DNA of 64,000 nucleotides from Hymenolepis diminuta (lineage: Eukaryota > Platyhelminthes > Cestoda > Cyclophyllidea > Hymenolepididae), in assembly GCA_900708905.1 (NCBI GenBank), contig CAADRB010000005.1, positions 4,682,171 to 4,746,170 on the forward strand. The letters run 5' to 3'. The position numbers and the translations under genes were made by a program. How positions within the stretch are numbered: the stretch's first letter is position 1; each line of letters begins with the position of its first letter. This document shows, one piece after another, positions 38,801 through 50,600 of the stretch. Below the pieces are notes generated by a model. That model was not told the origin of the DNA. It made no database searches and was given only the letters and a program-made list of their open reading frames with translations.

Positions 38801-41800
38801 TAGTCGAGAATTTTCATCATCATCTCACATCAAACTTATGTCCGCCTCCTAACTGCTCACCAGTCCTAAATCTCTTGGATTATTGCGTGTGGAACGGAAA
38901 GTGGTTGAAAAGAAAGTTAATAAGCATCCTTATAGCATCAATTCCTCCTCTCTGATGGAAGCAGTAGCCCATGCAGTAGCCTGAGGAATGGGGACCATCT
39001 AATCTGATCAAAGCTTGCAGTTAGGCGCTTTCGGATTCAATTTGAGTCGGTGATAGAAATCGAAGGATGAAATATATAATAAAACTTAGGTTAGCATTAT
39101 GTTTATTTGTTTTGTTACAAAAAATTGTAAGTTGCACACTTAATAATTTTATTTTCTGTTTTCTTAAAAGTGCATAAGGTGACCTCAGATGCCTTACTCA
39201 CCCTGCATACTCCATACCTGAATGTATTTGCCATTGTTTAAATCAGTTGATATTAATTACCCTGAGGCTAAAATAATTTATCCTTGGTTAAAGAATTCAG
39301 TATTCTTTCATAACCTTTCTGTTCTTAAATACTAAAAGTGAATTAAGTGAGCTCAGAAGAGGTTAAATTCACTTCTATTGTTGTCTGACTAATTTAAAGT
39401 AATATGCTTTTAACTTATAACGTTGTTTTGAAAATATCTCACGGATTGGAGGTCAAAACTCCTATTGCTCTTTGGCAAAATCACAATCAAATGAACAAAT
39501 CTGCCAAAATTAAAATTCCTTCCTTAATTTAATTATCTAACTCCGCAAGTAATAATAATTATAACACTAAACACCACATTACAAACTCAGTCGTCTTCTT
39601 TCTAAGGAGACCAGACATATCATAATAATAATAATAATAATCATCCATTTATTTTAGAGCAAAGGTTTAATCACTTTCATTTTTATATTAAATTTCTTCT
39701 CCTGCTTCATGTATCTTTTGCCAGATGCATGAGAAATCACGCAACTCACACTAACAAGTTATGGTTTTCTTGAAATGCAATGCATGAAAACATGTGCCCA
39801 GAAAAGTGCACATAAATACTAACTCTTTTCATTTTAAAATGTTATTTTTATGCAGAATTATAAAAAAATCTCATTTAATGAACTCACATCAAAAGTAGAT
39901 AAAAAAATTCAATTGAATGTTTTAAACTATCTTTCCCTGTCTAGAAAAATACCCGTCAGGTTTGAGAGAGGGCTGATCAATTTTTTATGTCAACATAAAA
40001 GTTGACCCAAAGCACTGAAGATGATGGTTATGGAATCCGGTGTCTGGCTACACGATGAACTACCTTTGAGATAAGGCGATTTGAGTGCAATTGACTTCCC
40101 TCGTCGTAAACAGAGTTTCGTTTATAAGTAAGCAGTTGTTGTTAGACATGATCTCTCTGGGATCTTCTTTCTACGAAATTTTCGATATGTTAAAATGGCA
40201 AAATCTTCCAACTACGAAAATCCTCATTATAAGAGAAGTTCAAAATAAAACTCATTGGACACAACTTCAATCAACCAAATTTACAATAGAAAACCATTCT
40301 GAACCAAACCAGTACGAATTATGACATTTTTACGTGTTAGGATTTGCGTAGAACGGAGGGCAAATAAAGTAACTATGGTATTTGGATTCTCAGTGTCGGG
40401 TCACATGATAAACCTCTTTTGAGAAACGCAGAATTGAGTATGATTGGCTTCTCTCTATTGCCAAGTATGCCTTGATTATATAGTTAACTACTGCCAATGG
40501 ACGCAATAAAATCGAATTTGATTTAGTAAAAATATTTTATCGGGGCTCTTCTGGAGTGCTTTGTTCAGTTGTCAATACGTTACAGTAACGACATGGTTGA
40601 AGACAAATAAATTGCCAAATAGCATCAATCACTTAAATGAGATCACATTTAGCAATAAAATATGGAGATTTACGTCAACAAGTCTCTACGGAACCGTATA
40701 AAAGGACATATTTTACAATCAACGAATAATTTTAATCAATATTTTTTTTCAATTAAAGAATCAACAGAATCCTACCTGTGGATTCTGGAGGAAGGAATTT
40801 CTAAAGTCAAGACTGCCACCACTATTATCTGCTCTCCAAACCCCATTGTATTCAGCGAGGTTCCAAGATCCAAATATTCCCGTCTTTGGTAGACGAGCCA
40901 CGATGGCTCCAGCGAAATACGTGAACATTGCGGAGAGTGGCATCCAGAATTCAGCCTCTGTGGAAACCACCAGTCCGATTCTAGAACGATCTTTTATGCT
41001 CAGTTCTTCCCATTCCTGTTAAGGACATGAAAATTGCAATACAAAATTAGCGGTGTTTGTGTCATTAATAATTTATCATTAGAAAAAGAATTCCATAATC
41101 TAAATATATTATTTTACATTTATGCATAGCGCATACAAGCAGTTTCAGAGGTGATACGGTAAACACTTCATGAATGTAAACATCTGTTCACTGATAATGG
41201 TCACTTAAAATAAAGACGAATGAAATTTAATGAGCCTGAATATTTAATTAATTTTTCTAGATTTCGTAATTTAATTCGAAAAGATATTAATAAAACAGAG
41301 AATATAACGCTCTCAGAATTTGCGAAATGAAGCCTGAGAAGTGAAGGTAGGAACTAATTCTCAACTGAAGACTGTGAAATTCGCCAATTTCTTCAATTAT
41401 TATCCTGCTGAAAGTATGATAAGAGTAAATTGAAATGAGGCTAAGTTGAAGATTCATTTTCAATTACCAGGATTATCTCAAATGAGATAAATTTGGATAA
41501 ATCAGTTGATCTGAGATCATGCTTTGTTCGATTTATCAACAATTTATCCATTTAAGACTCTTGGCGTTTGAAAAGCACATATAATGTTTGAATGCGCGTC
41601 GACGGCGTAGTGGTCAACTTGCGTGTCCGCTAAGTTAGACGTCACGAGATCAATGTTCATCGGTGGACATCCAGTGATGTGAATAACCGACTTTACTTAA
41701 TAATTCATGTGAACATGAAAAGTGACACCAGCTTTCATTGACTCCTGTGTTTCTCCCATTCGATTAATTTCCTATTATATGCAAGTACCTCCGTTTCTGG

Positions 41801-44470
41801 CTCCACTCCATATCATAAGTCACTAATATCAAATATCTTCTCCCTCCTTCCATACATTTATCTGGTCGAGTGGTCAAAACTAAGGGTCGATGTTACAGAC
41901 CAATAGAATACATGCACAATAGTACTCACTTCTTCGCAGTTTCTATGGAGATTAGTATGCACTCGTTAGGAATAACTATCAGTAATCAACCGAGTTAAAA
42001 GCCTATTATTAACAATGCCTAAATTAGAGAAAATATTTACTAATTCTATGCAGTACTCAAAAAGATGAAGGACATGCGAGTGTCATGAACACAAATGAGT
42101 AACCAAATAGAAGAGATTTCTGCGCATCTAACACATGCATGTGCACTCTTACTAAACATCGATAGCCATAATTTGCTTCTAAGTAGTAAGTGCAATGTTT
42201 TGGTGTATCAGAATGATACACAATGTCTAATCATGTAAAATTTAGTCCTAAATCATAAGTAAAAAACATTTGAGTCAATTCTAATGAGAGCAACAATTTG
42301 TAAACTTTTATTGAAATAAGATTTATATTTTGAAAAATCCTACCTTAAGGTACTGATGTAGTGACAGTTATATGATAATATGCAATACACGAATTGGACA
42401 ATAGGATTCATAACTTTCATATTTTAGTACATTGAAGAGAGAGGGAGATAGCTCCGCGAGGCTTTATAATTACTTTTCCTATATTTCGACGTTCTCTTCC
42501 GGCTTCGATTTTTACTTCTGAGGGTTATAGTCATGGAAACATTTTCTCTTCATTTCGTTGAACTGTCTCGAATTGGGAATAATTCTATGAAAATGCACAT
42601 CCAGTAGCGCTAAAAAGAAGAGTGATCGCATGACCAATTTCTTATACATGCTTATTGTATCCGAGTCGCAATACCACAGAAATAAATAGTTACTTTATTA
42701 CATGCGTGGTTCATCCTTAACATGCAAAGCTTTTCACTTTCTTTCTAAAATCAGAGACAATTAAAATAGATGTATTGGGAAAAATTAAATGCCTACTCTT
42801 TACATTCGTGGCCGAAATACGGATTCTAAGGAACTTTATGATATGAGCTTTAAAGTACAGCTTTCCATATACCGCTTTTAATGATAGAAGCAGGCTCCAC
42901 ATTTAAAAATTAATTTGGCTTGTGTGCATGTATCTTCGATTTAAATAAAAAAATCAACCGAAGTTCTCGGATGACAAGAAGGTTGGGAATGACTCCGACC
43001 TATATCAGCTAACAACCTGTATAGGATTTTGAAAGACAATAGTCAGTTCCACTTCGCAGAGTAAAAGTTCAACGTAGGCACAAGTGACTACATAATGTCT
43101 CACTTGAGAGAAAGTTAAGCTTTATTTGAATAACTGCAAGAGAATTACAGTTTGAAAGTAGGCATCACTTGTTGTAAGGTCAGAAAACGACGGCAAAAAT
43201 ATGACTGTGTACGAAAGTGTATTGTCGTTATTCTAACACAATTCTTCTTGTAAAACAATACATCTTTCTAAAAGGACAACCATGCCTTGTAGATGACCAA
43301 AATCTTTCGAAGTTATGAGGAGCATATTGTATATCAACAAAATGAATGAGAAAGCCGAATGACAAAGGGAAGAGAGGACAGAGAATATTCTCAGAGTGTG
43401 GTATAAAAATTATTTAATATAGGATATCTTGTAAATAAAACAATATGTAAGGAAAGTGCACAAAATATTATAAAAGTTGGAAAGGTAGACCAAAAATGTA
43501 GCAGAATACAAGGAGGAAGGAAGCAACCATCTCATCGCAGTGACCACTATTCTCTGACAAGCAGGGGCCCAGTGGTTGAGTATATATGGCCTGCAATTCT
43601 CCGATATGATCTGATTGGTCCACTTTATGGGCAGGTAAGTGCGTCCGTATAGGTTAGCTTAGTTGACTTTCAATTCTTCAGTAGCAAGAGTGTTTGGTAG
43701 CTTGCAGTGCTCATACCGTGATCGGCGGAGTATACCGTCCAACGTCCTTTGTTAATTCTATACTAAATCTTCACATGATAGAGGACACAGCAAATGTGAG
43801 TCAAAATGCATGGGTGGACTTTAATCTCGTGTAATAGGGTCAGTAAATACATATACATTCTTGTATGACTCAGCAAACGAAAAGTAAAATCAAACCTGTC
43901 ATTTCTAGGCCACGTTACTTTAAACAAGATAACAAAATCGGCATTTATCAATTTCACAAGAATATCAACTGTAGATTGACGACGTCTCCAAGTCATGCAA
44001 CCAACTCACACTACTTCAACGCTGATTTTACAAGTGCCAAGAGCTCTATTCACATTTGAGAGGCTAAAATGAGATAACTCAGTCCTAGTTATAGTTAAAT
44101 AATTCAAAAGAAACCATGACTACAGAAAAGTTTCTCGAAATTTTGCGAAAGCAACTCAATTAATGGTATATATTATCTTGTCAAAATGAAGCTCACATTT
44201 TTTATCCCATAATCAAATTATGTATCAGATCAACAAAATAATTTGATTCTAGAACATTTTAAATCCACGCAAAAGATTCAAAGAGGGTGGAGGGAAATTA
44301 TAGGTCTTACTCTCAAATCTCGTTCATTTTAGAGCTAAATTTTCCATTATTCTTTAGCACTTGTTAAGACAGACTTTCTTCTACCATATATTAAAGACTT
44401 TCCTCAAAAGATTAGCTTATTCATACTTAAAAGTTTAAATCACAAATGATAAAAGTTGTCTAACATCAGT

Positions 44471-44505
<35 letters not shown>

Positions 44506-45876
44506 ATTGGTTAATAAAAGCAAAAAAGTCATTTAGTGCTATTCAAAACGTAAAAAAATGATCAAAGTGAGTACTAAACCACTCTAATAATTTATAAAGC
44601 ATAACTAAACTTCTTTTAAAAGTCACAATCATTAAAAATCGCAAGGTTTATGTTCGAAGTAATGCAAAACATATAAAAAACAATTAAATGTAGATATAGA
44701 GTGTTAGAATAAGGCAATAAGAAGTGAAACACGAAACTTGCTTGGGACCCTTCAGAAAAAGCCCCCTTCCATTCACCGAAACTTGTCGACTTCGAGTGGA
44801 CAGTAAGGACAGATCTCAAACGAAGAAGACGATTTTTAGGAGCATTTTGAGTTATTTTTAGAGCAGAAAGTATGGCACCCATTGCGCTAGGGTCTTTGGG
44901 AACGACACAAGTTTTGGTCAACATGTATGCATAGTTGGAACATAATCCCGATGCATGATCAACACTCCCAAGACGCCTTGGAGCGCATAACTCATCAAAG
45001 AAACTGTTCGATTTATCCTTATTCGTTGAAGCCTTCCCATTATCGTCAACAGTTTCTTCAGAAATAAGGTTACTCTAGAAGCGCAATCATAAATTCAGTA
45101 AAACAGGTTTACTTTTGAACATAAGAGAACTATTGCACCATCATTTATATCCTGTTCAAGAGTTTCAAACATTTCAATTTTGCGAAGATCATTTGCTTCG
45201 ATCATATCTTGAAGTATTATTGTATCCAGAACGCATCCGATCAAATCCTGTAAGGCGTCTTCAAGGCGCAGATTTTCAAGTCGATCATAACCTCCTAGTA
45301 ACCTGAAATAAATGTTTCACCAAATAAGAACATTTTATTACTTGGCATAAGCTTTTGCAAGAAGAGATGGCCAAAATTCATCTGGATTGGAAGAATGTGG
45401 ACAGATTATCTTCCCATTTACTATTGGAAGTACATCATCAACCACGACAAACGTGAAAGCTCCGTCAATCCAAAAACGAATTCTAAATGCTCCAGAATAG
45501 TTTTTGATAGAATTTAAACCATTCATTTCTTTCAGATCTGGAAATAGCTAAATGAGTGAAATAGACTTTATGCACCAGTGCGTACATTTTCAAGCAGTTT
45601 GCTTCTCTCTGCAATCACAGACATTGCTAAAACCAAATTTATGTTGGAAAGCGACCCTGGACATATAGCACCGGGCGGACCTTCAGCTTTAATAACAGCA
45701 GATTGTGAAATGTCTCTAATTCTTTTGAATTCTGGCGGTGATGGATTTTCCCCAGATATAGATTCAATGTTTGCAGGCGTATTAGGAAAACCCTCATCCT
45801 CAAACAGAATTCCTCTGTGTACATGAGCAGATTTTATATGAGCATAATCTTCATTATTAAAATTTAACGAGCTCAT
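35880..45876 (-). CDS. Calpain-5/6-type protein with all catalytic residues replaced, 9 exons, 690 aa
   Basis: Exons on the minus strand: 45876-45586, 45547-45342, 45302-45113, 45074-44742, 41015-40776, 37824-37690, 37200-36998, 36428-36152, 36077-35880. All are in phase and total 2,073 nt. One donor is GC (after 44742). Residues 22-340 cover the calpain protease core (GILFEDEGFP, FRIRFWIDGAF, DDVLP, EFWPSLLAKAYAK, GEWKGAFSEGS), and residues 341-420 contain EFWM and FLQNPQ. A domain III/C2-like part follows (CRGRYILVPFLKEP), and a C-terminal C2 domain lies at about residues 545-690. There are no EF hands. This order is that of CAPN5/TRA-3 and CAPN6. The Cys position is Ile79 (NIN for NCW), His is Tyr277 (NYAY for GHAY) and Asn is Ser317 (RLRSVL for RLRNPW). 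A working protease is therefore not expected. A binding or cytoskeletal role, as for CAPN6, is inference. Confidence 0.88.
38001..39205 (+). mobile_element. Mariner-type transposon, copy 2, near full length but broken
   Basis: About 1.2 kb. The left end (cagagtgtctaaggtaactg) and the inverse of the right end (cagggtgagtaaggcatctg) are imperfect inverted repeats. TA precedes the left end. Transposase pieces occur in order across shifted frames: helix-turn-helix region, linker, first catalytic motif FSDEKYF near 38.45 kb, then a WIVENFHHHLTSNLCPP stretch with NLLDYCVW for the last catalytic region near 38.79-38.90 kb. Frameshifts and stops show that it is dead. Sequence style matches mariner-family transposases (IS630-Tc1-mariner). 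Confidence 0.7.
39622..39640. repeat. (ATA)n microsatellite
   Basis: Six tandem trinucleotide units within a calpain intron. Confidence 0.85.
40030..40200 (+). repeat. Dispersed repeat family A/B, copy 3
   Basis: Contains ggtgtctggctacacgatga, actacctttgagata and gcaattgacttccctcgtcg, followed by a ctctgggatcttctttct version of the B part and gatatgtta. It sits about 190 bases before copy 4 in the same orientation. Confidence 0.5.
40390..40610 (+). repeat. Dispersed repeat family A/B, copy 4
   Basis: Shows tcgggtcacatgataaacct, gagtatgattggcttctc and, 150 bases later, cggggctcttctggag with tgttcagttgtcaatacgtt. It gives the clearest view of the A-to-B order in one copy. Confidence 0.5.
41590..41670 (+). 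repeat. tRNA-like sequence (pseudo-tRNA or SINE head)
   Basis: A tRNA-like outline: GACGGCGTAGTGGTCAACTT resembles a D-arm/A box, a GTC...GAC hairpin follows, and five of seven acceptor-stem positions pair between GTCGACG and CGGTGGAC. The T-arm is poor (ATCAATGTTC for GTTCGAATC). It is therefore not called as a working tRNA. Confidence 0.3.
44473..44502. repeat. (AT)n microsatellite
   Basis: Fifteen tandem AT units inside calpain intron 4. Confidence 0.9.
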
Positions 45877-47677
45877 CTTAAAGCTGATCAATTGGATAAA
45901 TCATAACTGTACACTAGAATTAGCTTTATTTACAACCTTGAAATGTTATCAGGTAAAACTGTGCTCTTTGAACTTTTGCAAAAGTTATTTAACATATTTT
46001 TCATGTATCCTATGGTTGAATAATATTATAATATATTAATATTTGAAATTTTAAACTCGAAGTCTAAAAACTGCATAATTAATTAAAATGTCCATATATA
46101 ATTGCAATCTCAGATTATTATAAACAATTACCCACATCATTGGTTTTATAATCAAGGTGTATTCGCCGGTTCTGACTATCTTTATAAATACCAATATCAT
46201 ACTAACACTATTTGAATATAATTAAGACATTTATTTGTTAATTTGAAAATTATTTAAAATATCAATCTCTACTTGCTAATGATCTCAAGTTGACAACAAG
46301 TAAACACACATTTAAAATTAATTTGTAATGAATTTTGATTATGCTCTTCAGTACCGTCAAGCACTTATTGTTTACCAATGTAGAAGTACGATTCAAGAAC
46401 ACCAGATTTTAGAAGCCACGGTCACACAACTTATAGGAACTCGAATTTGTCAACTAAAGGTCTTAATAGTCACTGGCAATAAACAGGCGCATCCCTAAAT
46501 CAAAAGATTAAGAGTTAAGTGAACCAAGAGCTGGTTTGATGCAATGACATATGATGTTATTGATGTGACCACCGTATGAAGTAACACATCATCGGAGAAA
46601 CATATTTAATAGTCAAGTCGCTCAATTTAGAGGTGGTTGGGAAAGCCACTTTAATTTATTGATAAAAAATTAGGATTTAAATAAAAACAGAAGATACCAG
46701 TCTTGTCTGATAGTCGATGCCTCCGTACTATGACTGATATTTGTCTAGGTATCTTCACACACCTGGACTACCTACCATTTCTGCTGTTGAGATCTTATCG
46801 TTTCGAAGAAAAGATGTAGAATAATGATGAAATAATGGATTTGTGCAATACAGGGAGAGTAAAGTATCTATGCAGAACTAATGAAAACTGGATGGATGTA
46901 AAATAAATCCATTAGTTTAGCCACAACTGGGCAGGGACAGAATTTTCTTCTATCTAGTCTTGTCTAGTTATCTTAGGAGGCATGAGAAGCGTATCCAATA
47001 TTTGATGTCCCAGAGCCTCTTGATAACACGGAGAAAATATGCTGGATGTACTCAATTCACGAAATTAATCAAGCTCAAAATGATTCCACATAAAACCATT
47101 CGGAGTAGCATGTAAAAAAATATAATCTTCGGAAGATATGTAGAAATATTAGTAGTATTAATATACAATATTCGTCTCCTTTGATAATATTATTGGAAGA
47201 TTTAATTACATAGCATGAGAGGGTTTGAAATCAATAGTAACAAAAATTCCTTTTAAATCAATTTATTGTAAAAGTAAATTGTCGTTATATAAATTTTTAA
47301 AGATTTGAATGCATTACATTAACGAGTTTATTCATTTGTATGCTCTTGATAGGGGTTTTTCATTCCTATTCGAAAGCAGATTTTTAAGCATGCATATATC
47401 ATCAAAATATTTCCCAGAATTATAATTAAAATTCTAGTATCTCCCAATAAAGCGCCTTTTTTAGTAGTTTCTTATAATGTTGTTGAATTTCAAGAACAAT
47501 TATATGTAAATACTCTAAATGCAGTTTCTCAGTGAATGCTGTATTTCGGTATATAAAAAGTATATTTTTTTAGTTATATTTTGCAAGATACTTTTCGAAT
47601 ATTGAAATTTATCTTCAAATATTTATTTTCTAATAATTTGATTCACAACAGCAGTTTAATCAAATGAACATTAAACA
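45877..47677. other. Intergenic DNA between calpain and 14-3-3-like genes
   Basis: A very AT-rich 1.8 kb upstream of the calpain start and downstream of the 14-3-3-like stop. It must hold the calpain promoter. No TATA box at a fitting distance, gene or repeat family was recognised. Confidence 0.5.
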
Positions 47678-50600
47678 CTAAGTCAGTATTGCATTTTCAA
47701 ACATTTCAAGATTCATCTCAAGTCTTTTTTGAACTTCTCCTCCACATCTGTGCAAAAGCAAAGAATTCAACAGACTTTCAGTTATAACGCGTGCCATTCT
47801 TATATCCCCAGTCATATGCAGAAATACCGAATAGTTCAAATTTAAATGAATCCATTCAATTCTATCCTTTAGTCCATTTTCAATGTAGAAGGAACGAGCG
47901 ATCATATAAGAATCGTGGCATTTTCTTCTATAGCTTTCATTCTCGGGAAATACTTCACATAAATAGCGTACGAAGTCCGCACTGTATCGCATTAAGCTGG
48001 CTTTATCCCAATCTGGCAACCAGCTATTAGGAATCACCTTGTTGGTAATTAAAACAGCAAACTGCTCGACACACTGAACCATTATAGACCTGAGGGCGTT
48101 TGATATATTCTTACACTTAGCATCTTTTTCAGATTTTAAAAGGTCTCGAAGGGGTGATATAATTCCTCTATAACTCTGCTTAAGTTCCTTCGCATCAGCT
48201 CTGTTTGTTATTCCTTCATTTTTGAATCGCACACGAATCCCAATAAGAGCAACTCTCAGTCGGTTCATTTCTTTTCCAAGTCTTTCTGGCGGATATCGAC
48301 GAAGGATGTATTCAGCTATAGAGAGTTACCAGTAAGTTTCACATACTTACGTGATTGTAATTTTGCATAATTATATCGAGTTCCTGGGAATTCATCATTT
48401 AGTGAATTTTCCGGTGGTATAGTTGTCGCATTGACAATTTGAGTTGTCACTAATGAAATGGTTATTCATTAAATCGGACTGACGTACAACGAGGTTTATT
48501 GTTGGCAGTGGAGGAAATTGGTGAATAATGACCACCAGCCAAAGAAAGTGTTTGGAAAGGTTTCATAATATCTTTCTTGAATAATGAAAGACAAAAAATG
48601 TAGTAAACTTTTACTGGTAAGAGTTTTGAAGTTTTTTTAAAAATAAAATTACAGCCTTAGCTTTGAATTCCCAGCTAAGTTTGTTGTAGTGGTGTGTCTA
48701 AGAAAGTGTCTTTCAGAAATATTTCTTTATTTTTGAACATCTGAAATTTTATTGCATCTTTCAGGATTCTCTTGTGTAATGCTAAAGAAGTTAGAAAATA
48801 CTACTATTCTTACCTACAGTAAACTAGAATTTTAATTGCTTCAGTGCCTATTTATTTTCAAAACGAGGAAAAGAAAAGAATTTAAAAGAAATACGTTTGC
48901 CTCTGGTGTGATCATGGTCTTCTCATTTCCGAGCAGTTGAAGCAAGTCATTTCTACTTATCTAAATAATAGTTAGTCACAGTGAATAGAATACATGGTGA
49001 TTCAGAAATTGACTTACGCTCTATTTAAAGATTTTTCTTAAAGCAATTTAATAAGTGGAATATTGATAAACAAATAACACCAAAGAACTCCGAATTCATC
49101 ATTATTACTTTTTCATCATATAGATGAGTCTTTACTTATATAAATATAAATAAATACAAATAAATATACGTATATTTGACTAACCTCGGATGCGAGAATG
49201 ACCTTGGATTCTACTGGCGGTTGAAATATTTGCCTATCACTTTTCTGAAATGACGAGGTATTGTGTTAACAAATGCATATTTAGAAGTTATCTTCTACAA
49301 TTTAATAATTTGGTGCTGTTTTATTATGTAATCTGAACGTTTCGCTTAAAATATTTCCTTGCAACTATGAAAATCGGATGATTACTGTACTATATTATGA
49401 AATTAAAAACTCATCATTTATTTTTTTTCATTTTTGAAGTCTAACTCCTTCTATAAATTAGCAAATTTCGGATTATCTATTGCAATTAATTGATAGAAGA
49501 CTCCACAAGACCCACCTCTGGTAGTAGAGCGAAATTTGGATTGCCAGGTATAGTTTTGTTTTCATTCACCTCGCTTGCATACTGTCTCATTTCCGCCATC
49601 GTCGCTGAAATATCTTCAGAGAAACTGTGCAATCTCTCCAAGCCCTTTGCATTCGATACATTAATAAAAAATAGTTCATCATTCCAAAGATAATCTTCAT
49701 AAATATCGTTATAAAATCCTGTTAAGTCTGTAGCATATTCTTCAAAGCGCTTATTCCAACAGTTCATGTTACTCGTTGAAATTTCAGTTCGTAACTCCCC
49801 ACCGCTAGGGTTATTCTGGTCAAACAAATATTCATCTTCATAATCACTGTAGTCATAAAGGTCAGTCAAGCAGATACTCAGCGAATAATCACTTAGTTCA
49901 TCGAAGTTCGAAAATTCATTATGAGGATGCATAATTTCAGGCGATGTCCAGCTGTCTGCTTCATGATCATCTCCTTCCTGGGTAGGATCTACGATGTTAT
50001 AAAGATTAGACTCATCGATAATCGATGCAATAGCTTTTTTGGGTGAAATTTTAAAGGACTGAATATCGAAGTCGTATTGAATGTTCTCTAACATCAAGTC
50101 TTTCTCATTAGCGTAAAAAACTGGAGGAGCAGAGTTGAATTGCTCTGTTGTGTCTGTTGGGTTGACCGGCAAATAATTTTTCTTATGTTCGTCTATAAAA
50201 TGAGTCCCATTTCGGTTATACCCCTCCCTTATAGCTGAACAGATTTCCATGTAATCAGTTTGATTTATAAGATGTAATGTTATTGGACCCGAGTAATGAC
50301 TGTTCGATTCAATAGACGCTAAAGCATGATCTGCTTCGTAACATTCTAACGTATCCGTCGAGTAAAGTTCATACTCTGGTGGGGACAGAGGTGGTAGATT
50401 TTCATTTATCACATGTTCAGTTTGTGATTTTAATTTTTTTTTATTCAGTGAAATAGGCGTTTCATCTTGCACCTTATCAACAATCCAGTAATTAGAATAA
50501 AGCTCTGACGTATGCTCTTGACAATCATTAAATTTCAAGCCGGTTTTTGGATCCTTTACTCCTTGGCATTCAGTTGTCGATTTTAAAGATATCAGTTGTT

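Larger units (their letters stand above)
37825..40775. other. Calpain intron filled with transposon and repeats
   Basis: A 3-kb intron (intron 5) containing mariner copy 2 (38.0-39.2 kb), an ATA microsatellite near 39.63 kb and two adjacent dispersed-repeat copies at 40.03-40.61 kb. No exon was found in it. Confidence 0.6.
41016..44741. other. 3.7-kb calpain intron (GC-AG)
   Basis: Intron 4 of the calpain gene. It contains a tRNA-like stretch near 41.59-41.67 kb and an AT microsatellite at 44473-44502. Open frames here (for example 42.7-42.9 kb) lack splice context or family resemblance. Confidence 0.55.

Noticed and set aside
41590..41670. Working tRNA gene
   Set aside because: The T-arm and two acceptor pairs are broken. 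It is called only as tRNA-like.
42717..42902. 61-codon minus-strand frame considered as a calpain exon
   Set aside because: Exons 4 and 5 join in phase without it, and it has no calpain resemblance.
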